DNA from: Nocardia grenadensis NBRC 108939
GTDB taxonomy: Bacteria > Actinomycetota > Actinomycetes > Mycobacteriales > Mycobacteriaceae
Length of the DNA: 48,753 nt
Direction of reading: 5' to 3'
NCBI RefSeq assembly: GCF_001613445.1
Contig: NZ_BDCJ01000014.1
Coordinates: forward strand, 1-48,753
In this document: piece after piece, positions 33,143 through 41,681 of the stretch
Position numbering within the stretch: position 1 is the stretch's first letter
Layout of the letters: every line of letters starts with the position of its first letter
Translations under genes and position numbers: made by a program
The notes under the pieces: model-generated
What the model was told of the DNA's origin: nothing
The model's input: only the letters and a program-made list of their open reading frames with translations
Databases searched by the model: none

Positions 33143-35614
33143 ATGACGCAGTTGGCGAGTGCAGGCGGGGACACCAGTGCCGACAATGTGGGCGGTCACG
33201 GTGGCGAATCCGTCGCGCCCCGGCCCTATGTGCTGTCGGCGGCCCCGGGCCCGATGGACGCCGAGGAGCTGGAATGCTTCGACGCGTGGTGGCGGGCGGC
33301 CAACTACCTGTCGGTGGGGCAGATCTATCTGATGGCGAATCCGCTGGTGCGCGAACCGTTGGTCCCGGAGCACATCAAACCCCGGCTACTCGGCCATTTC
33401 GGCACCGTGCCGGGCCTGAACCTGGTCTGGGTCCACGCCAATCGCGCCATTCTGGCACGTGATCTGAACGCCGTGTTCGTCGCCGGGCCGGGACACGGTG
33501 GGCCGGGTCCGAACGCCTGCGCCTGGCTCGAGGGCACCTATTCCGAGTTGTACAGCCATGTGCCTCGCGACGGCGAGGGCATGCGCGCGCTGTTCGCCCA
33601 GTTCTCTTTTCCCGGTGGCGTTCCCAGCCATTGCGCGCCGGAGACACCGGGCTCCTTCCACGAAGGCGGCGAACTGGGTTATTCGTTGTTGCACGCTTTC
33701 GGTGCCGCGCTGGACAATCCGGATCTCACGGTGTTCTGCGTAGTGGGTGACGGCGAAGCCGAGACCGGTCCGCTCGCGGGCAGTTGGCACTGCAACAAGT
33801 TTCTGAACCCGGCGCGCGACGGCGCGGTCCTGCCGATTCTCGCCCTCAACGAGTACAAGATCGCGAATCCGACTCTGCTGGCCCGCATTCCCGAGGACGA
33901 GTTGGTCTCGCTGCTGCGGGGTTACGGTTACGAGCCGCTGATCGTCGCGGGCGCCGAGCCGGCCCGGGTACATCAGGACATGGCCGCCGCCGTGGACACC
34001 TGCCTGGAGCGGATCGCGCAGATCCAGCGCGCGGCCCGCGACGGCAGCGACACCACTCGACCGCGCTGGCCGATGATCGTGCTGCGCACCCCGAAGGGCT
34101 GGACCGGACCACCGATCGTGGACGGCGATCCGGTGGAGGGCACGTTCCGCGCGCATCAGGTCCCGCTGCCGGGCGCCCGCGAGGATGCTTCGCATCGGGC
34201 AGTGCTCGAGGAATGGTTACGTTCCTACCGGCCGGAGGAACTGTTCGACGAGACCGGTGCCCCGGTCTCGGAACTGCGCCGGCTGGTACCGGCCGGTGGC
34301 CGGCGGATGAGTGCGAATCCGGTGGCCAACGGGGGCGCGCTGGTGCGGGATCTGCGGTTGCCCGACTGGCGCGACCATGCGGTCGACGTTGCCGAACCGG
34401 GCCGCACCGTACACGAGGCGACCCGGGTGCTCGGCGGTTGGTTGCGGGAGGTCACCGTGGCCAATCCCGACAACTTCCTGACCTTCGCCCCGGATGAGCT
34501 GGCCAGTAACCGGCTACAGGACATTCTCTCGGTCACCGGCCGCAACTGGCAGGCCGAGATCGGCGTCCACGACGAGAAATTGGATCGCTCCGGGCGGGTG
34601 ATCGAAGTGTTGTCCGAGCATATGTGCCAGGGCCTGCTGGAGGGATACCTGCTCACCGGCCGGCACGGAGTATTCACCTGCTACGAGGCGTTCGTCCACA
34701 TCGTGGATGCCATGTTCAACCAGCACGCGAAATGGCTGGACGCGAGCGCGGCGGTGCCGTGGCGGCAACCACTGCCGAGTCTGAACTACCTGCTGTCGTC
34801 GCATGTGTGGCGGCAGGACCACAACGGTTTCACTCATCAGGACCCCGGTTTCCTCGACGTGGTGCTGAACAAGAAACCCGAGATCGTGCGGGTGTATCTG
34901 CCGCCGGACGCCAATACCCTGCTCTCGGTGTACGACCACTGCCTACGTTCCCGGCACCACGTGAACGTGGTGGTGGCCGGTAAACAACCGCAACCGGATT
35001 GGCTCGGGCCCACCGAGGCCGCACTGCACTGTGCCCGGGGTATCGGTATCTGGGAATGGGCGGGCCATCGCGACGAACCGGCCACCACCCCCGATGTGGT
35101 CCTCGCCTGCGCCGGTGACGTACCGACCCTGGAAACTCTGGCCGCCGCGGCGATCCTGCGCGAGGAACTGCCCTGGCTGCGGGTGCGGGTGGTGAATGTG
35201 GTCGATCTGATGCGGCTGCTACCGGCCGACGAACATCCGCACGGGCTACCGGACAGCGAATTCGACACGCTGTTCACCCGGGACTCCCCGGTGATCTTCG
35301 CCTTCCACGGTTATCCGTGGCTGATCCACCGGCTCACCTATCGCCGCACCAATCACTCGGGCCTGCACGTGCGGGGGTACAAGGAACGCGGCACCACCAC
35401 GACCCCGTTCGATATGGTCATGCTCAACGACCTCGACCGATTCCACCTGGTGATGGATGTGATCGACCGGGTGCCCGCGTTGCGGCAGCAGGCGGCGGGG
35501 CTGCGCCAGCAGATGGTGGACGCACGGTTGCGGGCCCGCGCCTGGACCCGTGAGCACGGCGAGGACATTCCCGAGGTGGCGGAATGGCGCTGGCCCGGCC
35601 GGCCGGCCGCCTGA
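33143..35614 (+). CDS. xfp: Phosphoketolase (xylulose-5-phosphate/fructose-6-phosphate)
   Basis: A thiamine-diphosphate enzyme that cleaves xylulose-5-P (and often fructose-6-P) with phosphate to acetyl phosphate plus a smaller sugar phosphate. The 823 aa fit the family (about 790-830). Visible parts are the N-terminal YLSVGQIYLMANPL and GHFGTVPGLN segments, GPGHGGPG (about residues 115-122), the ThDP-magnesium site VVGDGEAETGPLA (about 200-212), and a C-terminal phosphoketolase domain with RGYKERGTTTTPFDM. The ATG at 33143 follows AGGAGG. No ackA or pta lies beside it, so acetyl phosphate must be used by enzymes encoded elsewhere. Confidence 0.96.
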   Translation: MTQLASAGGDTSADNVGGHGGESVAPRPYVLSAAPGPMDAEELECFDAWWRAANYLSVGQIYLMANPLVREPLVPEHIKPRLLGHFGTVPGLNLVWVHANRAILARDLNAVFVAGPGHGGPGPNACAWLEGTYSELYSHVPRDGEGMRALFAQFSFPGGVPSHCAPETPGSFHEGGELGYSLLHAFGAALDNPDLTVFCVVGDGEAETGPLAGSWHCNKFLNPARDGAVLPILALNEYKIANPTLLARIPEDELVSLLRGYGYEPLIVAGAEPARVHQDMAAAVDTCLERIAQIQRAARDGSDTTRPRWPMIVLRTPKGWTGPPIVDGDPVEGTFRAHQVPLPGAREDASHRAVLEEWLRSYRPEELFDETGAPVSELRRLVPAGGRRMSANPVANGGALVRDLRLPDWRDHAVDVAEPGRTVHEATRVLGGWLREVTVANPDNFLTFAPDELASNRLQDILSVTGRNWQAEIGVHDEKLDRSGRVIEVLSEHMCQGLLEGYLLTGRHGVFTCYEAFVHIVDAMFNQHAKWLDASAAVPWRQPLPSLNYLLSSHVWRQDHNGFTHQDPGFLDVVLNKKPEIVRVYLPPDANTLLSVYDHCLRSRHHVNVVVAGKQPQPDWLGPTEAALHCARGIGIWEWAGHRDEPATTPDVVLACAGDVPTLETLAAAAILREELPWLRVRVVNVVDLMRLLPADEHPHGLPDSEFDTLFTRDSPVIFAFHGYPWLIHRLTYRRTNHSGLHVRGYKERGTTTTPFDMVMLNDLDRFHLVMDVIDRVPALRQQAAGLRQQMVDARLRARAWTREHGEDIPEVAEWRWPGRPAA

Positions 35615-35635
35615 CAGAGCGCCGGGTCACCGTCG

Positions 35636-35662
35636 GACCACCGCCGGCCGGTGGCGGTGGTC
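35636..35662 (+). terminator. xfp terminator hairpin
   Basis: GACCACCGCC-N7-GGCGGTGGTC, a perfect 10-bp stem 21 bp after the xfp stop. Confidence 0.7.
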
Positions 35663-36127
35663 TATCCGGCCGGCGCGCTCGTCCCGGCGCACCAGAGCCG
35701 ACCTCGACGGAACTCCGGCGCCGTGTAGGTCCGGAACGCGGCCGGGCGATACAGCGGCGGAGCGGCGTAGCGGCGGCGGGGGCGAACCGACCTGCCCTCC
35801 GAAAATATTCCATGACCAGCTGATATCTATTCATCCTGCCGGCTGTCCGGTCCAGTCCCGTGTCAACAGTTGTAGACCGGAGCATCTACGATCCGCCACG
35901 GGCTCGAGCACCCCCGCGGGAAGAACCCACACCGGCCGCGATCGCGGGCCGGGTCGGCGACTGTCGCCGACGCCTCGGGAAACGACCTGGATATCGGGGC
36001 CGCGGGCCCGATCGTGATCGGCGCGCCGGTGTCGCGCATACCTGCGGCGCCGTGCGCGGTACCGCCCCCGGGGTCCGAGCAGGCCGGGCGCGGCGGCAGC
36101 CCGCGCCCCCGAAAAGCAGTCCACCAG

Positions 36128-36143
36128 TTCCCATCTCTGGGAA
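36128..36143. promoter_or_regulatory. TTCCC-N6-GGGAA inverted repeat (copy 1)
   Basis: TTCCCATCTCTGGGAA, 125 bp upstream of the small secreted protein. Similar 16-bp elements occur upstream of the WhiB gene (41191-41206) and of pknG (44404-44419). Confidence 0.4.
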
Positions 36144-36196
36144 ATGCATAGACGCTTATTCGAACACTCGTGTACCGTACCGTTAAACAGCGGCAC

Positions 36197-36242
36197 ATAG
36201 AACTACGGTCCCACACACATCGACTCACCGTAGAAGTTCTAT
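36197..36242 (+). promoter_or_regulatory. Leader hairpin of the small secreted protein
   Basis: ATAGAACTACGGT (36197-36209) can pair with ACCGTAGAAGTTCTAT (36227-36242), leaving a 3-nt bulge. It ends 25 bp before the ATG and could shape translation or mark an operator. Confidence 0.45.
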
Positions 36243-36267
36243 CCGCCGGAACAGAACGGAGCACGTC

Positions 36268-36582
36268 ATGACCATCGCCCGCACCTTCGGATTCGCGAAG
36301 AGAATCGCCGCCGCCACCGTGCTGGCCGGAGCGCTCGCCGCGATTCCCGCCACCATCGCCCCCCAACTCGCCCTCGCCGACGTCCCCGGCCACAGCAGCC
36401 GCGACGATTCCCACCCGGGCCGGGGCAGCTACGGCGACACCCACGACCTCCCCAGCGATCCCAGCAACCGCAGCGAGCCGGTGCACGCGATCCCGGCCCA
36501 GCGCAGCTTCACCTACGACAACGACCAGGGCGGCTACCTCGATATCTGCGCCTACAAGCCGTACTACTACGCCTGCCGCTGA
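36268..36582 (+). CDS. Small secreted protein, unknown
   Basis: A 104-aa exported protein. It has a basic start (MTIARTFGFAKRIAAA), a hydrophobic core of about 20 residues and a likely signal peptidase cut after ALA (residue 37). The mature part is about 67 residues: a hydrophilic His/Asp/Ser/Pro-rich stretch, then an aromatic end DICAYKPYYYACR whose two cysteines, eight residues apart, could form a small disulfide loop. The ATG follows CGGAGC. I recognise no family. It converges on the large LuxR-type regulator gene (16-bp gap). A surface or signalling role is only a guess. Confidence 0.75.
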   Translation: MTIARTFGFAKRIAAATVLAGALAAIPATIAPQLALADVPGHSSRDDSHPGRGSYGDTHDLPSDPSNRSEPVHAIPAQRSFTYDNDQGGYLDICAYKPYYYACR

Positions 36583-36598
36583 TCCCGGTGCCGCGCGC

Positions 36599-39142
36599 TC
36601 ACTCCCGGCCGCGCAGGCGCGGCGTACGCCGCCGGCTCCGGGAACGACCGGCGGCGGTAACCCGTTCGGCATCCACCTCATCGGCGAGGTGGGCCGGAAT
36701 ATGATCCGGTATCTGGCGCCGGGAACCGATCACGAGTTTCTGCCTGACGCTGGCGACCTGTGCGTCCACCGTACGCACCGAACTACCACGCCGCTCGGCG
36801 ATGGCACTGTTCGGCCAGCCCGCGGCCGCCAGCACCGCGACCTCACGTTCGGCCGGCGATAAGCTCACCCAGCGCGAATCGGCCCATTCCCCACGATCGA
36901 CCGGTGTGTCCCCCGCGACCGGACGCACCGGCCAACGGCGACGCAGGTACTCCTGTACCGCGTCGCTGCCGGGGCGGAACTGCCCGCCCCGTTGCTCGGC
37001 AACGGCGAAATCCGCCGGTCCGATGACCGCCGTGGCGACCTCGGTCGCCCGGCGCACGCCGAGCACCACCATCGGCACCCGCTCGATACAGACCCCCATC
37101 GAGCGGTGGCAGGCCCGGAAAACCCCGACCAGCCAGGCCAGTTCGGTGGCACGGATGCGGATGGCCGCCGCGGCACCCAGCGCGGCGGGATCCCCCGCGA
37201 GCACCTGGGTCAGCACGAGCATGCACACCGCCACCGACCACGAGGTCATCCAGGTGTTGCGGCCCGCGGCCATCCCGGACACCGCGGTATGGGCAGGCTC
37301 CAGGGCGACCGCGGGTTCGGCCGAGCGCGCGAGCGCCAGCGTCCGCGCCACACCCGCCCACCTCGTGGCCAGCGACGATCCCGAGGCCATCGAGCGTTCC
37401 AGGTGCCGATGGGTGATCCGGTCGGCCCGCTCCGGATCGCTCAGCATGGCGGCCGCGAGCGCCGCGAAGATCTGACCGCGCTCCACCCCCACCCGGTCGC
37501 CCTGCGCGGTGAACTTGTGACCGGCCCGTTCCAGCACCGTCACCGCATGCGGGTCCAGCCGGAACAGCATGAGTTCCAGACCCCGGATCCATTCGACCGA
37601 AGCCGGCAGACCGCTGTCCATTACCGGTGTATCCCGCCAGGCGGAATCGCCTGCACCGGCGGCGGCCGGACTGGCGACACACGTGTCCAGCAGCGCCGCG
37701 GCGCGATCGGCCTCGCCCTGCCACAGGTAGTACCAGCCGAGCAGCGCGGTGGCCCTGATGTGGTGTTCGGTGACCCCTTCGCCGCGGGTGACGTCGAGCG
37801 CTTGGGCGGTGAGCCTGGTGAGCGCCCGGCTACCGCCCTTGACGAACGGCACCCATACCGACAGCAGCACCGATGCCGTCTCCAGGCCGACCAGTGCCTC
37901 GGCGGGATCGGTGAGACCGGTTTCGATACCGATCAGGATGTCGTCCCAGGAGGTCCGGGCCCAGTCGAGCCACGACCGGTCCCCCGGTCCGTACCAGAGC
38001 GACCGCGCCTCGACCACGCGATCGCGGTGGTAACGGCGATGCCGGGCGGCCATCCGGGCCGCTTCGGCCGGTTCGCGGCGCAAGCGCTCGCCGGCGAACA
38101 AGCGCACGCTCTCCACCAGGTACCAGCGCACACTCGTCTCGGTGCGGAAGGTCGAGACCAGGGAGCGTTCGGCCAGCCGTTCCAGCAGCGGAGCCACCCG
38201 CTCGGCGGGCAGTACCCCATCCGCGCAGACCGCTACGACAGCGGGCAGTTCGACCCCGTTGCGCTGCGGCACGACCCCGTCGGTTTCATAACCCGCCGCG
38301 AAAACCGACATGCGCCGTAACAGCACCTGCTCCTCGGCCGCACACAGGTCGAACGACCAGGCGATCACGTCGTATACCCCGCGGTGTCGCCGTTCGGTAC
38401 CCGCCCGCGTGCTCTGCGACCAGCGCATACGCTGATCAGCGGCATCACCGCTGAGCTCGGCCAGCACCATGGCCGGTGGCTGATGACGCAGCCGGGCGGC
38501 GGCGAGCCGGAGGAACAGCGGATTGTGCTCGACGCGGCGGCAGATCCGGCGTGCCAGCGCGAGCTGGGCCGGATCATCGGGAACGGGGCTTCCGGTGAGC
38601 TCGGCGCGCTGCCGGAACAGTTGCAGCGATTCGCAGGCCGATAGCGGTGGCACGGTGAGGATGTACTCGTCGGCCCAGCCGATGGGCTCGCGACTGGTGG
38701 CCAGCAGGGTGAGGCCTGGGGTGACGGCGAGCAGGTCGATCACCGCGCGAGCGGCCGCCGCGAGGACGTGTTCGCAATTGTCCAGCACCAGAATCGCGGG
38801 CTCGGCGATCGCGCCCGCGGGCGGACCCACCGCGACATCCAGCGCGTCCGGATCGCCGCTATCGGTCCGGACCACCGCGCGCAGCACGTTCTCGGCGCAG
38901 TCCCGTTCGAGTTCGGCCAGGCGCGCCCAATACACTGGCCGGTCCGGTTCGGCGCCGTGGATCCGGCGCATGGCTTCGGCGGCCAGTCTGGTTTTGCCGA
39001 TACCGCCGGGCCCCACCAGGGTGATCAGTCGTGCCGAGCCGGAACGCAGCAGGTCGTCCAGGCGTGCGAGTTCCCGCATTCGGCCGAAGAACTCGGTGGC
39101 AGGTGGGGCCGGTGCCGCACCGTCCGGGTAGATCACCGCCAT
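36599..39142 (-). CDS. Large ATPase-LuxR transcriptional regulator
   Basis: An 847-aa STAND-type regulator. An N-terminal NB-ARC/AAA ATPase has Walker A GPGGIGKT (residues 44-51) and Walker B AILVLDNCEH (about 115-124), followed by LLATSREP (about 147-154), the sensor-like motif common in these regulators. The middle (about 380-740) is helical and probably TPR-like. The C-terminus has a LuxR helix-turn-helix (LSPAEREVAVLAAAGWPNSAIAERRGSSVRTVDAQVASV, about residues 763-800). Such proteins sense a ligand in an ATP-dependent way and activate secondary-metabolite or catabolic genes. The ATG at 39142 has no ribosome site and may be leaderless. Target genes unknown. Confidence 0.92.
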   Translation of the reverse strand: MAVIYPDGAAPAPPATEFFGRMRELARLDDLLRSGSARLITLVGPGGIGKTRLAAEAMRRIHGAEPDRPVYWARLAELERDCAENVLRAVVRTDSGDPDALDVAVGPPAGAIAEPAILVLDNCEHVLAAAARAVIDLLAVTPGLTLLATSREPIGWADEYILTVPPLSACESLQLFRQRAELTGSPVPDDPAQLALARRICRRVEHNPLFLRLAAARLRHQPPAMVLAELSGDAADQRMRWSQSTRAGTERRHRGVYDVIAWSFDLCAAEEQVLLRRMSVFAAGYETDGVVPQRNGVELPAVVAVCADGVLPAERVAPLLERLAERSLVSTFRTETSVRWYLVESVRLFAGERLRREPAEAARMAARHRRYHRDRVVEARSLWYGPGDRSWLDWARTSWDDILIGIETGLTDPAEALVGLETASVLLSVWVPFVKGGSRALTRLTAQALDVTRGEGVTEHHIRATALLGWYYLWQGEADRAAALLDTCVASPAAAGAGDSAWRDTPVMDSGLPASVEWIRGLELMLFRLDPHAVTVLERAGHKFTAQGDRVGVERGQIFAALAAAMLSDPERADRITHRHLERSMASGSSLATRWAGVARTLALARSAEPAVALEPAHTAVSGMAAGRNTWMTSWSVAVCMLVLTQVLAGDPAALGAAAAIRIRATELAWLVGVFRACHRSMGVCIERVPMVVLGVRRATEVATAVIGPADFAVAEQRGGQFRPGSDAVQEYLRRRWPVRPVAGDTPVDRGEWADSRWVSLSPAEREVAVLAAAGWPNSAIAERRGSSVRTVDAQVASVRQKLVIGSRRQIPDHIPAHLADEVDAERVTAAGRSRSRRRTPRLRGRE

Positions 39143-39221
39143 AGAAACGTAAATTAGTGCACGTCACGTCGGCCCGTCCGATGAACCCGTGCATTTCGCA
39201 CAAACCCCGCCCCGGGGGCGC

Positions 39222-39794
39222 TCAGCACATCACGCAGGCCTGCTGACGGTAGTGCATCTGGACCACCGCGCTGTCGAAGGTCAGCACATCCATCAGTCGC
39301 AGCCCGCTGGTGTCCACCGGCGACCGGAACAGGGGGACCCCGCCGCCCAGGAGCAGGGGGTGCACGAAGAGCCGGAACTCGTCGATCAGATCGTGCGCCA
39401 TGAAGGACCGTGCGGTTTCCGCGCCACCGAAGAGCACCATGTCCTGGCCCGCGGCCCGGCGATGCCGTATCTCCTCGATCGCGTCCGGGCCGGTCACCCG
39501 GGTGTTCCACGAGGGATTGCGCAGGGTGCGGGAGACGACGAGTTTCGGCGCGGCACGCCAGAATCGCGCGAAATCGACGTAGAACGGCGAGACCGGGGCC
39601 AGATCGGCCGTGGGCCAGAAGGCCGCCAGGATCTCGTAGGTTCTCCGCCCGTACAACAGCAGATCGGCGCTGCGGAGCTCATCGAGGTATTCGGTACAGA
39701 GTTCCTCGTCCACGACCGGCCAGTGGACCGCCTCGTCGAGTCCCTCCGCGAACCCGTCGAGTGATATCTGCATCCACAGTGTCACGCTTCCCAT
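39222..39794 (-). CDS. Dihydrofolate reductase / RibD C-terminal family protein
   Basis: A 190-aa member of the RibD_C (DHFR-like) fold: VTLWMQISLDGFAEG at the start, LLYGRRTYEILAAFWP (about residues 46-61), KLVVSRTL, VLFGGAETARSFMAHDLIDEFRLFVHPLLLGGGVPLF (about 120-156). Family members reduce NADPH-dependent pyrimidine-like substrates or are of unknown role; it is not the housekeeping folA. The ATG at 39794 is chosen over one at 39806 because typical homologues begin MGxVTLWMQ. It sits downstream of the MerR gene on the same strand, 211 bp away, so a regulator-target link is possible but unproven. Confidence 0.87.
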   Translation of the reverse strand: MGSVTLWMQISLDGFAEGLDEAVHWPVVDEELCTEYLDELRSADLLLYGRRTYEILAAFWPTADLAPVSPFYVDFARFWRAAPKLVVSRTLRNPSWNTRVTGPDAIEEIRHRRAAGQDMVLFGGAETARSFMAHDLIDEFRLFVHPLLLGGGVPLFRSPVDTSGLRLMDVLTFDSAVVQMHYRQQACVMC

Positions 39795-40005
39795 TCCATG
39801 CCTCATCTACCGCGTCAGGTGCCAAGAAGGAGATTCTTGCACCCACCGAGGGCCGCACGCATCCGTAGAAGAGCGGAAAGTTACCTAAGTAGTCGTGCGC
39901 CGGGAATCCTACCCGGCCGACGGAAGAGCCACCGTCGAATGTACCGTCGTCCAGCGCAACGCTCCGGCGCACCCTTCCCAGGCAGGGGAAGCCTTCGTGC
40001 GCGGT

Positions 40006-40761
40006 TCAGCTCTCCGCGGGAAGATCGGCGAGTTCGCTGTCGCTGTCGATGTAGTGCGCCACGAGCTTGTTCACCAGCTCCGCCGCCGCCTTACCGGGCA
40101 GGGTGCGGGCGAGCTGTAACTGTCCGGTCAGTTCCGCCAGGTCGGCAGCTTCCTGCCCGGATTCCCGGTACTTCTGCCAGGCCGTGCGATGGAACAGGTC
40201 GACGAAGCGGCGGGCCATCCGATCGCAATCGGCTCGGATCCGTTCGAGCTCGCCGAGGACCTCGGCATCGGGAACGCCGGCGGCCACCAACTGTTCGGCG
40301 ATTCGGATGAGCTGCCGGTCGGCGGGCCGATAGGTGGCGGCGTCCACCGGCTCGTAGAGCCCGACCGCGACGATCCTGGCCAGCCCGTTCGGCACGGAAC
40401 CGTAGCGTTCCTGCAGTTCGGTGGCGGGAATGGCATCGGCGGGCGCGGCCGACTCACCCGCGGACGGTTCGCCGGATTCCATACCGCCGAGCAGCGGCCC
40501 GACACCCAGGATGTCCCCTAGATCGTCCCCGCGATCCCAGGCCTTGAGCAGCTCCTTGATCCCGTTCAGTTTGATGCCGCGATCGAGCAACCTGCTGATC
40601 GTGCGCACCCGATTGAGGTGATCTGGACTGTAATAACCCGTCCGCCCCTTGACCTGCGGTGGAGGCAGAACTCCCCGTTCGTGGTAAACCCGCAGGCTGC
40701 GCACGGTCGTGCCGGCAGCCCGCGCCAGTTCATCGATCGTGTACTCCACACCAGCAGCCAT
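40006..40761 (-). CDS. MerR family transcriptional regulator
   Basis: A 251-aa regulator. The N-terminal winged helix-turn-helix is clear: YTIDELARAAGTTVRSLRVYHERGVLPPPQVKGRTGYYSPDHLNRVRTI (residues 7-55), followed by the coiled segment RLLDRGIKLNGIKELLKAW. The long C-terminal region (about 80-251) is helical with no metal-binding cysteines, so it does not belong to the metal-sensing group; a small hydrophobic ligand or redox cue is possible. ATG at 40761 has only a weak ribosome site; GTG four codons later is an alternative. Confidence 0.9.
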   Translation of the reverse strand: MAAGVEYTIDELARAAGTTVRSLRVYHERGVLPPPQVKGRTGYYSPDHLNRVRTISRLLDRGIKLNGIKELLKAWDRGDDLGDILGVGPLLGGMESGEPSAGESAAPADAIPATELQERYGSVPNGLARIVAVGLYEPVDAATYRPADRQLIRIAEQLVAAGVPDAEVLGELERIRADCDRMARRFVDLFHRTAWQKYRESGQEAADLAELTGQLQLARTLPGKAAAELVNKLVAHYIDSDSELADLPAES

Positions 40762-40849
40762 ATAACAAGGAAACCACAAAGGCGCGACGGCGACCTGCGC
40801 CGGACACGACCGAAAGATCCGATCAAGCCCGAGTTGGGGGTGGGGTTCG

Positions 40850-41146
40850 CTAGTTCGTCGAGCGTGAAGTAACGGCCCGTTGGGTATGTGTGCGGCGCTC
40901 GTCCTCCGACATACCGCCCCAGACACCGTACGGCTCGCCCACCGCCAGCGCGTAGCTGCGGCACCGGTCGAGGACCGGACAGGTATCGCAGATCTGTTTG
41001 GCGCGGCGCACCCGCGCGGCGCGCGCCCGGCCTCGCTCCCCCTCTGGATGGAAGAACACGGTGGATTCCAGGCCGCGGCAGGACCCGTTCAATTGCCAGT
41101 CCCATGCCTCGGCAGCCGGGCGCCGAGACTGGATCACGGTGGACAT
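40850..41146 (-). CDS. whiB3: WhiB3/WhiD-like iron-sulfur transcription factor
   Basis: A 98-aa Wbl protein. The four cysteines that hold a [4Fe-4S] cluster are Cys23, Cys53, Cys56 and Cys62 (C...CxxC...C), and GVWGGMS (residues 75-81) is the Wbl turn. WDWQLNGSCRGLESTVFFHPEGERGRARAARVRRAKQIC resembles mycobacterial WhiB3 closely (NWQL.G.CRG....FFHP.GERGRAR). WhiB3 senses NO, O2 and redox state and works with the primary sigma factor SigA to control lipid and virulence genes. The ATG at 41146 has GAGGAG upstream. Subfamily assignment is from motif comparison by memory; WhiB identity itself is certain. Confidence 0.92.
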   Translation of the reverse strand: MSTVIQSRRPAAEAWDWQLNGSCRGLESTVFFHPEGERGRARAARVRRAKQICDTCPVLDRCRSYALAVGEPYGVWGGMSEDERRTHTQRAVTSRSTN

Positions 41147-41179
41147 ACACAACTCCTCTGCCCGCAATGCTGTGAGGCC

Positions 41180-41206
41180 AGCGTAATTACTCCCCAGATC
41201 TGGGAA
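41180..41206 (-). promoter_or_regulatory. whiB promoter with overlapping palindrome
   Basis: On the minus strand TACGCT (41180-41185) is a good -10 about 34 nt upstream of the whiB ATG. The perfect palindrome CCCAGATCTGGG (41193-41204) overlaps the spacer and -35 position. Extended, it reads TCCCC-N6-GGGAA (41191-41206). Confidence 0.55.
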
Positions 41207-41281
41207 TTGGCGCCGTGTGACCATCCAGAGGCTTCCCGGCAGTGGCGACCGCAGGGTCGAGCCGGACCGCGGAAACCGTCC

Positions 41282-41287
41282 TATGCT
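41282..41287 (+). promoter_or_regulatory. -10 element giving a probable leaderless transcript
   Basis: TATGCT ends 6 bp before the ATG of the DUF1707 gene, so transcription would start at or next to the start codon. No ribosome-binding site fits in that space. Confidence 0.6.
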
Positions 41288-41293
41288 GCGGGT

Positions 41294-41677
41294 ATGAGTG
41301 AGCTACCGGGCGCGCGCATCACCGTCGAACAACGCGATCGCGCCCTGCGGGAACTCGCCGAGCATCTCGGTTCGGGCCTGCTCACGCTCACCGAATACGA
41401 AGAACGTACCGCCGCCGTCACCGCCGCGCGTACCACCCCGGAACTCGCGGCCCTGTTCACCGATCTCCCGGCACCTCCGGCAGCGCCCGGCTCGACCGAA
41501 ACCACCGATCCCGCATTCGGTTTCGCGGTGCTGGCCGGCGGCGCCGCCGTTTTCGCGCTCGTTCTCGCACTGGTGTACGGCGGCTGGTTGTGGCTGCTGC
41601 TGCTGGTGATCGTCCTGGTCTCGGCACCGCTGTTGCCCGCGGTGGTCCGGCGGCGCCGGGTCACCGGGCACCCCTGA
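41294..41677 (+). CDS. DUF1707 (SHOCT-like) membrane protein
   Basis: A 127-aa protein. The N-terminal DUF1707 domain (about residues 5-57) has RITVEQRDRALRELAEHLGSGLLTLTEYEERTAAVTAARTTPELAALFTDLP, the small helical domain common at the N-terminus of actinobacterial membrane and regulator proteins. A linker and then two adjacent hydrophobic segments follow (about 76-95 and 96-113, FGFAVLAGGAAVFALVLALVY and WLWLLLLVIVLVSAPLLPAVV), ending in a basic tail. It converges on pknG with a 4-bp gap. Function unknown. Confidence 0.85.
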   Translation: MSELPGARITVEQRDRALRELAEHLGSGLLTLTEYEERTAAVTAARTTPELAALFTDLPAPPAAPGSTETTDPAFGFAVLAGGAAVFALVLALVYGGWLWLLLLVIVLVSAPLLPAVVRRRRVTGHP

Positions 41678-41681
41678 CCCC

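Larger units (their letters stand above)
35663..36267. other. Intergenic region upstream of the small secreted protein
   Basis: About 600 bp with no supportable gene. It contains the inverted repeat TTCCC-N6-GGGAA (36128-36143), an AT-richer stretch with GTACCGTACCGTTAAA at about 36172-36187 that may be the promoter, and a hairpin in the probable leader (36197-36242). Confidence 0.45.

Noticed and set aside
36159..36176. LexA/SOS box (TCGAAC then GTGTAC)
   Set aside because: Only the left half fits TCGAAC-N4-GTTCGA; the right half is wrong.
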